Numbered from the stretch's first letter, positions 45,742 through 54,385 are shown. The stretch is 64,000 nt of DNA from Cognatundibacterium squillarum (GCF_014652435.1 NZ_BMYU01000010.1:62001-126000), one strand, 5' to 3'. Notes: generated from the letters alone by a model not told the origin. Made by a program: numbers and translations.

Positions 45742-47172
45742 TCAGGATGTCTGTGAGGAGAGCTGTTCGCTGCGGTGTTGACTGTCGCCGGATGGATCGC
45801 TGATGCCGCCGCCGATGGCGCGGTACAGTCCCAGCCATGCGCGGTTGCGCTCCAGTCTGGCTTGTATCTGTTCCAGCTGGCTCAGCGCCAGCTGCCGCCG
45901 TGCTTCTTCGATTTCCAGCTGGCTGGCCATGCCCTGACGCTGACGGTCAAGCGTGGACTGCATTGTCAGGCTGGCGGCCTGCTGGCGCACCTGAAGCTGT
46001 TGCAGGGTATCCAGACTGCTGTTCAGCTGAATCAGCGCCTGATTCACTTCCGACAATGCCTGACGGATACGTGCGGCGTAGGCGATACGCGCTTCATCGA
46101 CACGGGCATCGGCTGCCTTCACTTGCGCATCGCGTTGGCCGCCATTGAAGACCGGCACACTGATTTGCACCGGACCAACAGAGAATACCGAACCGCTGAT
46201 GCGCTCATCACCGGTCAGAATTTGCTGGCGCGCGATATTGCCGCTGAGGCTGATGCGCGGCAAACGCTGGGCGCGGGCAGCATCGGCCTGCGCGATACTG
46301 CCGCTGAAATCCTGCTCGGCAATCACGATATCCGGACGCCGTGCCAGCACGCTGGCGGGAATTTCCTGCACGCTGAAAGCGCGTAAATCACTGAGCTTGC
46401 CCGCTTGCTGTAAGGCCTGATGTAATTCCGGCACCGGCATGCCGGTCAGTGCGGATAAGGCTTGCTCCTGCAAAGCGCAGGCAGCATTCTGCTGGCTGGC
46501 GCGGCGCTGACCATCGGCAGCGCTGGCCTGCATGGCGGCGCTCATCACAGCGGAAACGGCACCGGCTTGCTGCATGCGCTCTGTGATGCTGCGGCTGCTT
46601 TGCCATGCGGCGGCTTCCGTTGCCAGCAATTGTGCGGCTTCGTTGCAGTAACGGGCTTCATAGTAGCGTTGCGCAATATCCGCACTGACACTCAGATACG
46701 TGGCGCGCATCGCGGCGTCTGCACTGGTTTTCTGGCTGACAGCGTAACGGCGCGCAGCCTGATTAGCACCGAAGAAATCCAGTTCCCAGCTGGTTTGCAG
46801 ACCAGCCTGACGCATTTGCGCCACTGGCGTGCCGGCTTGTGAGCGGCCACGGCTGGCGCTGACTGAGGCATCCACAGTCGGTAAAAACAGCGCACCGGCA
46901 GCCACCCAGGTGGACTGCGCATTTTCCTGCCGGCTTCTTGCCGCCGCCAGATCCGGACTCAGTTGCAGTCCTGACTTTAATAACTGCATCAGCAAGGGAT
47001 CTTGCTGCGCTTCCCACCAGTTTGTCAGGTTGGCTGCTGCCGTCTGTTCCGGCAAGCTACTGTGCCATGCCGTATCAGGCGCAATCTGCGGTGCTTTCGG
47101 TACGGGTGTCATCAGGCAACCTGATAACAGCGTACAGGCACTGAGCGAGATGCCCGGTATCCATTTTTTCAT
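45742..47172 (-). CDS. Outer-membrane efflux lipoprotein (NodT/OprM type)
   Basis: Trimeric outer-membrane channel of the tripartite pump. Lipobox LLSGC gives an acylated Cys at about residue 19. Two OEP repeats are seen, with helices such as LLKSGLQLSPDLAAARSRQENAQ, LARRPDIVIAEQDFSGSIAQADAARAQRLPRISLSGN and ALSEVNQALIQLNSSLDTLQQLQ. I chose the ATG at 47172, preceded by GAGGTGA; a TTG two codons upstream is less likely. Length 476. First pump gene after tetR, 29 bp away. Confidence 0.94.
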   Translation of the reverse strand: MKKWIPGISLSACTLLSGCLMTPVPKAPQIAPDTAWHSSLPEQTAAANLTNWWEAQQDPLLMQLLKSGLQLSPDLAAARSRQENAQSTWVAAGALFLPTVDASVSASRGRSQAGTPVAQMRQAGLQTSWELDFFGANQAARRYAVSQKTSADAAMRATYLSVSADIAQRYYEARYCNEAAQLLATEAAAWQSSRSITERMQQAGAVSAVMSAAMQASAADGQRRASQQNAACALQEQALSALTGMPVPELHQALQQAGKLSDLRAFSVQEIPASVLARRPDIVIAEQDFSGSIAQADAARAQRLPRISLSGNIARQQILTGDERISGSVFSVGPVQISVPVFNGGQRDAQVKAADARVDEARIAYAARIRQALSEVNQALIQLNSSLDTLQQLQVRQQAASLTMQSTLDRQRQGMASQLEIEEARRQLALSQLEQIQARLERNRAWLGLYRAIGGGISDPSGDSQHRSEQLSSQTS

Positions 47173-47201
47173 CAACAATCACCTCATCAGAGTCTGAAAA
47201 T

Positions 47202-47852
47202 TCATTGTTTGCGCCGCAGTCGCTCTGCTTCCACCATCGCCACAGCATAGTCGACCATGCGTTGCATAAACAGATCAATCGCCGCATCGTTTTTCAGCAA
47301 TTGCGGCCGGATCACCTGCACCAGATCCGTGCTGATCACCAGAGACACCGGCAATCCGACAATCGCAAACGTCAGCCTGTGTATATCGTCATCCGGTTTT
47401 CTGACACCCAGATGACGACACAGAAACGCGGCGATTGCCAGATGTTCTGGCTTGATCGCCGTTTCAATTTCTTCATTCCATAAGCCGGTAGGTTCCAGCA
47501 TTTCGCGGCAATGCAAAGTCATGGCATCCCGCGCTTTTTCGCCGTCACGCAGCGAACCGGCCAGCGTAAAAATCACGGCTTTTAATCCTTGTTCCAGCGT
47601 TAAGTCTTCCTGCTCCAGAAACGCCGGATCAATACTCGGATTAAATTGCGGGTCATTAAACACCGCGCGGTACAGCGCTGCTTTATCACCGAAGTAATAG
47701 CTGACCGCCGACACATTCACTTGCGCGGCTTTCGCCAGCTCGCGCACGGAAGTTTTGGCGTAACCTTTTTCGGCAAACATCCGTAACGCGGTTTCCAGTA
47801 AGCGTTGCCGCGCTTGTACACCATCTGCCCGCAGTATTCGGGGATCATTCAT
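47202..47852 (-). CDS. TetR-family regulator, CecR/DUF1956-like
   Basis: 216-residue repressor: TetR HTH (TALRMFAEKGYAKTSVRELAKAAQVNVSAVSYYFGDKAALYRAVF) and a C-terminal ligand domain of the YbiH/CecR (DUF1956) kind (HCREMLEPTGLWNEEIETAIKPEHLAIAAFLC). It is the first gene of the efflux operon on the same strand, so it probably represses its own operon. A strong palindrome about 146 bp upstream is the likely operator. Confidence 0.92.
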   Translation of the reverse strand: MNDPRILRADGVQARQRLLETALRMFAEKGYAKTSVRELAKAAQVNVSAVSYYFGDKAALYRAVFNDPQFNPSIDPAFLEQEDLTLEQGLKAVIFTLAGSLRDGEKARDAMTLHCREMLEPTGLWNEEIETAIKPEHLAIAAFLCRHLGVRKPDDDIHRLTFAIVGLPVSLVISTDLVQVIRPQLLKNDAAIDLFMQRMVDYAVAMVEAERLRRKQ

Positions 47853-47997
47853 TGTGTTGCCTGCTGTTTCTTTATCGCGTATTCAGGGAAGGAAATCAGC
47901 CAGCGGAATATCGCTTTGAAAATGCTGCCTGTGACGCAGTGGCGCCGGACTGGCAGCTGGCTGATCCGGAAATGATGGCGCATATCCTAACAGATAA

Positions 47998-48015
47998 ATC
48001 AAACGTTTGTTTGAT
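47998..48015. promoter_or_regulatory. Probable TetR-family operator
   Basis: ATCAAAC-GTTT-GTTTGAT is a perfect 7-bp inverted repeat with a 4-bp spacer, overlapping the 10-bp palindrome CAAACGTTTG (48000-48009). It lies upstream of tetR in an otherwise non-coding 582-bp gap. A -10-like TAGGAT lies between it and the gene. Confidence 0.6.
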
Positions 48016-48170
48016 ATTTTGTTGTGGCGACAACACCGATATCAGGCTGACGCACCCGCCGGTTTCGCCGGATGCTACTTCGGATATTGAACTGAACACT
48101 GACGCAGGGCAGGGCGCTGAGCGGCCTGCTGAAACAGCATGGAAAGAGTCCGGAAGCGCCGTTTTCAGGT

Positions 48171-48260
48171 GCAAATGCGGACTTCTGCACAGCGATCCGG
48201 CGGTCGTCGGCAGAAAGTCCGGGCCTTCGAAAATCACCGATGCGGAGTTCTGCACAATGA
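48171..48260 (+). repeat. Dispersed intergenic repeat, copy D
   Basis: Forward copy with both terminal arms well preserved: left ATGCGGACTTCTGCACAGCG, core GATCCGGCGGTCGTCGGCAG, right ATGCGGAGTTCTGCACAATG. The two arms form a direct repeat about 70 bp apart, clearer here than in other copies. It lies between tetR's 5' end and htpG's 3' end. Confidence 0.92.
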
Positions 48261-48366
48261 GGGTGATCGCACGACGGGATTGCCGGATCAGTGCGCAGGC
48301 GGAGCGCACTTCGCTGGTCTGGCGTAACGTGGCATTTTGCTGCGAACTTTAAGGGGTGTAAACGCA

Positions 48367-48393
48367 AAAAGCCGGTTCACAGAACCGGCTTTT
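48367..48393. terminator. Terminator of htpG
   Basis: 12-bp perfect stem (48367-48378 with 48382-48393) with an ACA loop and A/T-rich outer arms. Confidence 0.9.
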
Positions 48394-48434
48394 GTTGTGC
48401 GCTGCACTGACAGCAGCGCAGATGCATCCGTGCT

Positions 48435-50342
48435 TTATTTGCTCAGCAGCATTTCATTCAGACGACGCACGAAACTGCTCGGGTCTTCCAGATGACCGCC
48501 TTCTGCCAGCAATGCCTGATCAAACAGGATATGCGACCAGTCGCCGAAACGCGCTTCTTCGTATTTCAGACGCTGCACCAGCGGGTGATGCGGGTTGATT
48601 TCCAGAATCGGTTTGGACGCCGGTGCAGCCTGACCAGCGGCTTTCAGCATACGCGCCAGATTGCCGGACATATCATGCTCATCCGCTACCAGACAGGCAG
48701 GAGAATCGGTCAGACGGAAAGTCACGCGTACTTCTTTGGCTTTGTCGGCCAGCGTGGTTTTCATTTTCTCAACCAGATCTTTGAACTCGGTTTCGGTTTC
48801 TTCGTGCTGTTTCTTCTCGGTTTCGTCTTCCAGTTTGCCCAGATCCAGACCACCTTTTGCCACCGATGCCAGTTCCTTGCCTTCAAATTCCGACAGGAAA
48901 GACAGCATCCATTCGTCCACGCGGTCGGTCAGCAGCAGGACTTCCACGCCTTTTTTGCGGAAGATTTCCAGATGCGGACTGTTCTTCGCTGTGTCAAAGC
49001 TTTCAGCGGTGACATAGTAAATCTTGTCCTGACCTTCTTTCATGCGGCCGATGTAATCTGCCAGTGATACGTTTTGCGCATCGCTGTCATTGTGCGTGGA
49101 TGCAAAGCGCAGCAGTTTGGCGATACGGTCTTTGTTGGCGTGATCTTCGCCGATACCTTCTTTCAGTACCTGACCGAATTCTTTCCAGAAGGTTGCGTAT
49201 TTTTCGTGTTTCTCTGCAGCGTCATCACCCTCTGCATTCGCCAGTTCTTCCAGCATCGACAGAACACGTTTGGTCGAACCTTCGCGGATCGCTTTGATAT
49301 CGCGGCTTTCCTGCAGAATTTCACGCGAAACATTCAGCGGCAGATCTGCGGAATCAATCACGCCTTTCACGAAACGCAGATAAACCGGCATCAGTTGTTC
49401 CGCGTCGTCCATGATGAACACGCGTTTGACGTACAGCTTGATGCCGCCGCGTTTGTTGCGGTCCCACAGATCAAACGGTGCAGCCGCCGGAATGTACAGC
49501 AGCTGAGTGTATTCGCTGCGGCCTTCCACACGGTTGTGGGTGTAGGTCAGCGGTGCGTTGTAGTCGTGAGAAACGTGTTTGTAGAATTCTTCGTACTGCT
49601 CTTTGGTCACATCAGATTTGCTGCGTGCCCACAGTGCGCTGGCCTGGTTGATGGTTTCCAGTTCGTCTTTGCGTACCAGTTCTTTTTTCTCTTCATCCCA
49701 CTCTTCTTTATGCATTTTGATCGGCAATGCAATGTGGTCAGAGTAAGTGCGGATGGTGGATTTCAGTTTCCATGCGGACAGGAAATCATCTTCGCCTTCG
49801 CGCAGATGCAGGGTGATGCTGGTGCCACGGCTGGCTTTGGCAATGGTTTCCACGCTGAAGTCACCGGTGCCTTCGGATTCCCAGCGCACGCCTTCGGCAG
49901 CGCTCAGACCGGCACGGCGGGATTCCACGGTAATGCGGTCAGCGACGATAAAGCCGGAGTAGAAACCTACACCGAACTGACCAATCAGCGCCGCATCTTT
50001 TTGCTGGTCGCCGGACAGTTTGCCGAAGAATTCTTTGGTGCCGGATTTTGCAATCGTACCCAGATGCGCAATTGCTTCCTCTTTGCTCATACCGATACCG
50101 TTATCGGTGATGGTGATGGTGCGTGCGGCTTTGTCGAAATCGACGGTAATCTGCAGTTCGCTGTCGTTTTCGTACAGTTCCGGTTGATTGATTGCTTCAA
50201 AACGCAGTTTGTCGGATGCATCGGAGGCGTTCGAAATCAGTTCGCGCAAAAAGATTTCCTTGTTGGAATACAAGGAGTGAATCATCAGTTGCAGCAATTG
50301 TTTGACTTCGGCCTGAAAGCCCATTGTTTGTTTTTCTGACAT
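48435..50342 (-). CDS. htpG: Chaperone HtpG (bacterial Hsp90)
   Basis: Cytosolic ATP-dependent chaperone. The N-terminal GHKL ATPase has [18 protein letters not shown] (ATP-binding Glu and Asn), [24 protein letters not shown] and [11 protein letters not shown]. The middle domain has [20 protein letters not shown]. The C-terminal dimerisation domain contains [15 protein letters not shown] [15 protein letters not shown]. Length 635, normal. Monocistronic, with an excellent heat-shock promoter upstream and its own terminator. Confidence 0.98.
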   Translation of the reverse strand: MSEKQTMGFQAEVKQLLQLMIHSLYSNKEIFLRELISNASDASDKLRFEAINQPELYENDSELQITVDFDKAARTITITDNGIGMSKEEAIAHLGTIAKSGTKEFFGKLSGDQQKDAALIGQFGVGFYSGFIVADRITVESRRAGLSAAEGVRWESEGTGDFSVETIAKASRGTSITLHLREGEDDFLSAWKLKSTIRTYSDHIALPIKMHKEEWDEEKKELVRKDELETINQASALWARSKSDVTKEQYEEFYKHVSHDYNAPLTYTHNRVEGRSEYTQLLYIPAAAPFDLWDRNKRGGIKLYVKRVFIMDDAEQLMPVYLRFVKGVIDSADLPLNVSREILQESRDIKAIREGSTKRVLSMLEELANAEGDDAAEKHEKYATFWKEFGQVLKEGIGEDHANKDRIAKLLRFASTHNDSDAQNVSLADYIGRMKEGQDKIYYVTAESFDTAKNSPHLEIFRKKGVEVLLLTDRVDEWMLSFLSEFEGKELASVAKGGLDLGKLEDETEKKQHEETETEFKDLVEKMKTTLADKAKEVRVTFRLTDSPACLVADEHDMSGNLARMLKAAGQAAPASKPILEINPHHPLVQRLKYEEARFGDWSHILFDQALLAEGGHLEDPSSFVRRLNEMLLSK

Positions 50343-50391
50343 GCTTTTCCCTCGAATGAAAACGATATGTAGAAGAAGTTTTGTGGGCAGG

Positions 50392-50419
50392 AGATGGGGA
50401 CAGCAAAACGCTTTTCAAG
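50392..50419 (-). promoter_or_regulatory. Sigma-32 (RpoH) heat-shock promoter of htpG
   Basis: On the minus strand CTTGAAA (50419-50413), 13-bp spacer, CCCCATCT (50399-50392). This matches the sigma-32 consensus at nearly every position and lies about 50 bp before the htpG start. Confidence 0.88.
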
Positions 50420-50452
50420 AGTGTCCGTACGAAACCATGAACGACAGGCAAT

Positions 50453-50482
50453 AAAAAACGCCGCTGTCTGCACAGCGGCGTT
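50453..50482 (-). terminator. Terminator of cysS
   Basis: Perfect 11-bp stem (50457-50467 with 50472-50482, CTGC loop) followed on the minus strand by T residues (A run 50453-50458). Confidence 0.9.
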
Positions 50483-50504
50483 GTTCGTGTAGCTGAAAGC
50501 CGAG

Positions 50505-51878
50505 TCAGATACGGCGGATATTGATGCTGCCCGCTTTATCTTCCACTACCCAGCCTTGCTCTTGTAACGCAGCACGCAGGCGGTCAGCTTCTGCCCAGTC
50601 TTTGGCAGCACGGGCTGCCTGACGCTGGTCTGCCAGTTGCTGAATTTCTGCCGGAATTTCCAGTGCTTTCGGTTCCCACTGCGCCAGACCCAGACCGAAA
50701 ATCTGATCGAAGGCAGTCAGTGTGGCTTTCTTATCCGCATCGCTGAGATCCGATTTCAGCATTTCCCAGCTCAGTGCCAGTGCGCGCGGCGCATTCAGAT
50801 CATCGTTGATGAAGGCGCTGAAGCGGTTTTTCCATTCTTCACTGACGCTGCCACCGGCAGGCCAGCTGAAATACACATCACGCAAACGCTGCAGGGCGGT
50901 TTGTGCGGATTGCAGCGCTTCAAAGCTGAATTGCATCTGGCTGCGGTAATGCGCGGTCAGGCACAGATAGCGGTAAGCCAGCGGATCGATATGCTGATCG
51001 ATCAGCGTTTGCAGGCGCAGGAAATCGCCGGTGGATTTCGACATTTTGCCGGAATCGATTTGCAGGAAATAACCATGCATCCAGAAATTCGCCAGACGGG
51101 TGCCGTGGCACGCCATGTTTTGCGCGATTTCATTGCTGTGGTGAATCGAAATATGATCTTCACCGCCGCAGTGAATATCAAACCACGGTGTCAGGTATTT
51201 TGCCGACATCGCCGAGCATTCAATATGCCAGCCCGGGAAACCGCGACCCCACGGGCTATCCCATTCCATCTGGCGCTGTTCGTCTTCAGGGCTGAATTTC
51301 CACAGCGCGAAATCGGTGGCATTGCGTTTTTCGCCCAGCTCCACGCGGCTGCCGGCTTTGATCGCATCACGTTTGATACGTGCCAGATAACCGTAGTCAT
51401 CCTGCTTGCTGGTATCAAAGTAAATGCCGTCGCTGGTGCGGTAGGTGAAGCCGTTTTTCTCGATGCAGCTGATGAAATCGATTTGCTCTGCGATATGGTC
51501 GGTTGCTTTGCACCAGATCGCCGGTTCCAGAATGTTCAGTGCGCGGAAATCGTTTTTGAAGGCAGTGGTAAAGCGTTCTGCGATCTGCCACGCAGATTCA
51601 CCGGCTTTGCGGCTGCCTTTTTCCATTTTGTCTTCGCCGTCATCGCCGTCAGACACCAGATGGCCGACGTCGGTGATGTTAATCACGTGACGTACGTTGT
51701 AGCCATTCCATTCCAGCGCACGGCGCAGCAAGTCTTCAAACAGATAGGTACGCAGATTACCGATGTGTGCATAGTCATATACGGTAGGACCGCAGCAGTA
51801 CAGACCAACCCAGTCTTTGTTAAGCGGGCTGAACGGACGCAGGCTGCGTTCCCAGTTATCGTAGAGCTGTAATTCCAT
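50505..51878 (-). CDS. cysS: Cysteinyl-tRNA synthetase
   Basis: Class-I aminoacyl-tRNA synthetase charging tRNA-Cys. Visible elements: zinc ligand and HIGH region CCGPTVYDYAHIGNLRTYLF, the second zinc site GWHIECSAMS and GGEDHISIHHSNE, KMSKS as DSGKMSKSTGDF, and the DALR anticodon region. Length 457, normal. No Shine-Dalgarno is evident: the 64 nt before the ATG are pyrimidine-rich. Just upstream lies a 28-codon frame ending in six Cys codons, suggesting that cysS expression senses Cys-tRNA charging. Confidence 0.98.
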   Translation of the reverse strand: MELQLYDNWERSLRPFSPLNKDWVGLYCCGPTVYDYAHIGNLRTYLFEDLLRRALEWNGYNVRHVINITDVGHLVSDGDDGEDKMEKGSRKAGESAWQIAERFTTAFKNDFRALNILEPAIWCKATDHIAEQIDFISCIEKNGFTYRTSDGIYFDTSKQDDYGYLARIKRDAIKAGSRVELGEKRNATDFALWKFSPEDEQRQMEWDSPWGRGFPGWHIECSAMSAKYLTPWFDIHCGGEDHISIHHSNEIAQNMACHGTRLANFWMHGYFLQIDSGKMSKSTGDFLRLQTLIDQHIDPLAYRYLCLTAHYRSQMQFSFEALQSAQTALQRLRDVYFSWPAGGSVSEEWKNRFSAFINDDLNAPRALALSWEMLKSDLSDADKKATLTAFDQIFGLGLAQWEPKALEIPAEIQQLADQRQAARAAKDWAEADRLRAALQEQGWVVEDKAGSINIRRI

Positions 51879-51942
51879 AGTCAGAGGCGTAAAGAGTTAA
51901 AACGGAAAGAGGGTAGGAAGCTACGCTGGCAGCAGGCAGAGA

Positions 51943-52029
51943 TCAGCAGCAACAACAGCAACACACAGACAGCAGACTACCGGCCGCGTGGCGGCTGTGT
52001 GTAGCTGGTTTGAATGTCATGTGGCGCAT
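51943..52029 (-). CDS. Putative cysteine leader peptide of cysS (28 codons, C-terminal Cys6)
   Basis: Minus-strand frame from ATG (52029-52027; a second in-frame ATG at 52020) to TGA (51945-51943). It ends LLSVCCCCCC: codons TGT TGC TGT TGT TGC TGC immediately before the stop. The stop is 64 bp before the cysS start. A run of six codons for the very amino acid used by the downstream synthetase is the hallmark of a stalling leader peptide. No intrinsic terminator is visible between it and cysS. The intervening RNA is C/U-rich and G-poor, so Rho-dependent or translational attenuation is more likely. It has no clear Shine-Dalgarno. The DNA here is CAG/CAA-rich on the plus strand, so chance cannot be fully excluded. 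Confidence 0.7.
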   Translation of the reverse strand: MRHMTFKPATHSRHAAGSLLSVCCCCCC

Positions 52030-52079
52030 AGCGGGCTGAAATCAGAAAGGATGCTTGAATACCGTGAAGGTCAGGCAGA

Positions 52080-52088
52080 AATGTAGCA
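52080..52088 (-). promoter_or_regulatory. Extended -10 promoter candidate for the cysS leader
   Basis: TGCTACATT on the minus strand (52088-52080) is a TGn-extended -10. The -35 region is weak. The start would be about 44 nt before the leader ATG. The remaining part of the 300-bp gap to the MocR gene holds only an imperfect hairpin near 52132-52160. Confidence 0.4.
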
Positions 52089-52180
52089 CAGAACGCCTGA
52101 TTTTCCTAAAAAGCATAAGGATATGCAGGCAAAGGCGGCTTGTCGCATAACAATACCGCCTCTGATACGAGTACCAGGCT

Positions 52181-53602
52181 TCAGCGCATTGCCCTTTCCA
52201 GAAAGTCCCAGACGCCGGGATCGGACATCGATGCAATATTGATACGCATACGGGTGGATGGCAGCTGATTCGGCGAAAACAGGCTGCCCGGCGACAGCAG
52301 ATAGCCCTGTTCCAGTGCCTGCTCGGTCAGCTTATTGGTATCGGTGCCGGTTTCTGTCCATAAAAACATACCGGCCGGTGTGCGGTAGTCAACTTTCATA
52401 CCCAGCGATTCTATGCGCTTGCAAATGCCGTCACGCACGCTGTCCAGCCTTACACGGATACGGTCTACGTGTTTGCGGTAATGGCCTTCCGATAAAATTT
52501 TATACACCACCCGTTCACTGATTTCGGTGGTGGTCAGTGTGGACAGCATTTTGCGGTCGGCCAGACGGATCGCCAGTTCCGGTGAAGTTGCGATAAAGCC
52601 GACGCGCAGATTCGCTGCCAGTGTTTTGGAAAAACCGCCCAGATAGATCACACGGTTTAACTGATCCAGCGTGGCAATCCGGGTGGCTGACTGTACTGCA
52701 GAACCCGGATGCAGATCGCAGTAAACATCGTCTTCCACCACCAGAAAATTAAATTGCTCCGCAGTTTTCAGAATCTGAAAAGCTTTTGCCGCCGACAGGG
52801 AAGTGGAGGTCGGGTTGTGTAATACCGAATTGGTAATGTACAGCTTGGGTTTGTGAATTGCTGCCAGTTCTGCCAGTTTGTTGACATCCGGACCATCATG
52901 CAGACGCGGAATGCCGATGACTTTGGTGCCGAAAATCGCAAACGAACCGAACATCAGAAACCATGCCGGATCATCCACAAAAATCGTATCGCCCGGATGC
53001 GTGAACTCGCGCGCCACCAGATCCAGTGCCTGTGTCACGCCGCTGGTGGTCAGGATTTGTTCCGGTGCTGCCGCGATTTCCAGCTCTGCCAGCTTCAGTT
53101 GTAATTGCTGACGCAACGGCAAAAATCCTTGCTGGGTTCCGTAATGCAGTAGCAGATTCTGATTCAGACGGCTGATTGCACGCAAGCCGTTGGCAACCAG
53201 ATCACCATCCAGCCAGTCATGCGGTAATACGCCGGAGCCCGGCATTTTGTGCGGCGGCATCTGACGCAGCATATTTCTGACCAGCCAGACCACGTCCATT
53301 TGCTGGGTATCTGCCGCCTGCGGTTTCACAGGCGCTGGCTGGCTCAGCATGGAGGCGCGTTCGCGCACAAAGAAACCGGCGCCGCGACGGGATTCCAGAT
53401 AACCTTTTGCGACCAGCCGGTCATAGGCTTCCACCACGGTGAAGCGGGATACGCCTTGCTCATCGGCGAACTGGCGAATCGAAGGCATGCGGGCGCCGGT
53501 GCGCAGCAGTTTATCGTCAATACGACTGGCAACCGCCTGCACGATTTGCTCCACGAGCGAGCCTCCCGACTCGCGTGAAATATAAAACGCGGGGGATTTC
53601 AA
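52181..53602 (-). CDS. MocR-type (GntR/aminotransferase fusion) regulator
   Basis: 473 residues from a TTG start at 53602. TTG is chosen because AGGAG lies 7 bp upstream and the protein then begins at MKSPAFYISRESGGSLVEQIV; no in-frame ATG is near. An N-terminal GntR winged helix (ARMPSIRQFADEQGVSRFTVVEAYDRLVAKGYLESRRGAGFF) is joined by a linker to a fold-type-I aminotransferase-like domain with the PLP lysine in LGGFSKTLAANLRVG. MocR proteins use PLP or its adducts as effectors. It is divergent from a DUF2917 gene, its likely target. Confidence 0.9.
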   Translation of the reverse strand: MKSPAFYISRESGGSLVEQIVQAVASRIDDKLLRTGARMPSIRQFADEQGVSRFTVVEAYDRLVAKGYLESRRGAGFFVRERASMLSQPAPVKPQAADTQQMDVVWLVRNMLRQMPPHKMPGSGVLPHDWLDGDLVANGLRAISRLNQNLLLHYGTQQGFLPLRQQLQLKLAELEIAAAPEQILTTSGVTQALDLVAREFTHPGDTIFVDDPAWFLMFGSFAIFGTKVIGIPRLHDGPDVNKLAELAAIHKPKLYITNSVLHNPTSTSLSAAKAFQILKTAEQFNFLVVEDDVYCDLHPGSAVQSATRIATLDQLNRVIYLGGFSKTLAANLRVGFIATSPELAIRLADRKMLSTLTTTEISERVVYKILSEGHYRKHVDRIRVRLDSVRDGICKRIESLGMKVDYRTPAGMFLWTETGTDTNKLTEQALEQGYLLSPGSLFSPNQLPSTRMRINIASMSDPGVWDFLERAMR

Positions 53603-53633
53603 AACTTGTCTCCTGCAACTGTCATGGTTATAT

Positions 53634-53684
53634 GTGCAGTACAGTGTGTAAATTATCGTTTTTGGTGTACTGGTACTGTACAGG
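53634..53684. promoter_or_regulatory. Repeated CAGTAC/GTACTG motifs in the MocR-DUF2917 intergenic region
   Basis: GTGCAGTACAGTGTG (53634-53648) and TGTACTGGTACTGTACAG (53667-53684) contain several copies of GTAC-centred half-sites in direct and inverted order. Closely spaced direct repeats are usual for MocR operators. Assignment to this regulator is inference. Confidence 0.4.
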
Positions 53685-53805
53685 TTTTTGCGGGTAGGAT
53701 AGCACAGTCCCTGCTGAAAAAGCAGGCAACCCGGCCGCGGCGCTCTGTGTATTGACCCAAATACGACAAAAACCGCGTGCCAGCTCGCACAGAATGGAGT
53801 TATCA

Positions 53806-54102
53806 ATGAAAGATATGAGTCAAACCCGCCAGATACGACTGGCAGATCAGGAATTAAACAGTTTTCAGATGCCTTACAGTAATTTGCTGCAGGTACAGTC
53901 GGGACGTGTCTGGCTGACCGTTGAAGGTGATGCACAGGATTACTGGATCGGCGCAGGTGAGCAAATGCAACTGCCGCGCGGCCGCAAAGTGGTGATGGAA
54001 GCAGCAAAAGGTCCGGCACGTCTGGTGCTGACACCGCTGAACAGCCACTTTGCACAAGCATTGCCATCCCCGGCTGCAGGATTCCTGAAAGTCGCTGCCT
54101 GA
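53806..54102 (+). CDS. DUF2917 small cupin-like protein
   Basis: 98 residues: MKDMSQTRQIRLADQELNSF, then VQSGRVWLTVEGDAQDYWIGAGEQMQLPRGR, a small beta fold typical of DUF2917, a family largely confined to Betaproteobacteria and of unknown function. Start at 53806, with GGAG 7-8 bp upstream; the extension to 53752 has no ribosome site. It is divergent from the MocR regulator. Confidence 0.85.
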   Translation: MKDMSQTRQIRLADQELNSFQMPYSNLLQVQSGRVWLTVEGDAQDYWIGAGEQMQLPRGRKVVMEAAKGPARLVLTPLNSHFAQALPSPAAGFLKVAA

Positions 54103-54185
54103 TTCAGCGAACTAGGCTGCTAACCTGACCTGAAAGCGGCAAGGGAGGAGACGCCCTGACATTGCTGCCGCAAGCATCTGCTACT

Positions 54186-54215
54186 GCTTCACAACGCTTC
54201 ACAAAGCTTCACTCA
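54186..54215. repeat. Three phased 10-bp direct repeats upstream of ridA
   Basis: GCTTCACAAC, GCTTCACAAA and GCTTCACTCA follow each other without gaps at 54186, 54196 and 54206. Helically phased direct repeats of this kind are often regulator-binding arrays. They lie 170-200 bp before ridA, in a 283-bp gap that holds nothing else clear; a -10-like TACAAT occurs near 54293. Confidence 0.5.
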
Positions 54216-54385
54216 CAGATTCTCTGTATTTGCCGAATTTTCTCTGCCGCACACTGAAAAATGCGGGGTAGGAATGCGGCTGACTGCGTCATACAATACT
54301 GCCGGTCTACGGTCTGCAAGCGCAGCTGCCTCACTGGCTGAATATGCATGCACCTCTGTCTCAACTTTCTCCTACAGGAACGATT

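Noticed and set aside
53603..54067. Upstream extension of the MocR frame to 54067
   Set aside because: Overlaps the DUF2917 gene antisense; a TTG with a good AGGAG at 53602 gives the normal MocR N-terminus.
54162..54257. TTG-started 31-codon frame after a GGGAGGAG stretch upstream of ridA
   Set aside because: Spacing to the start is long, there is no cognate amino-acid run, and it reads through the decamer repeats.
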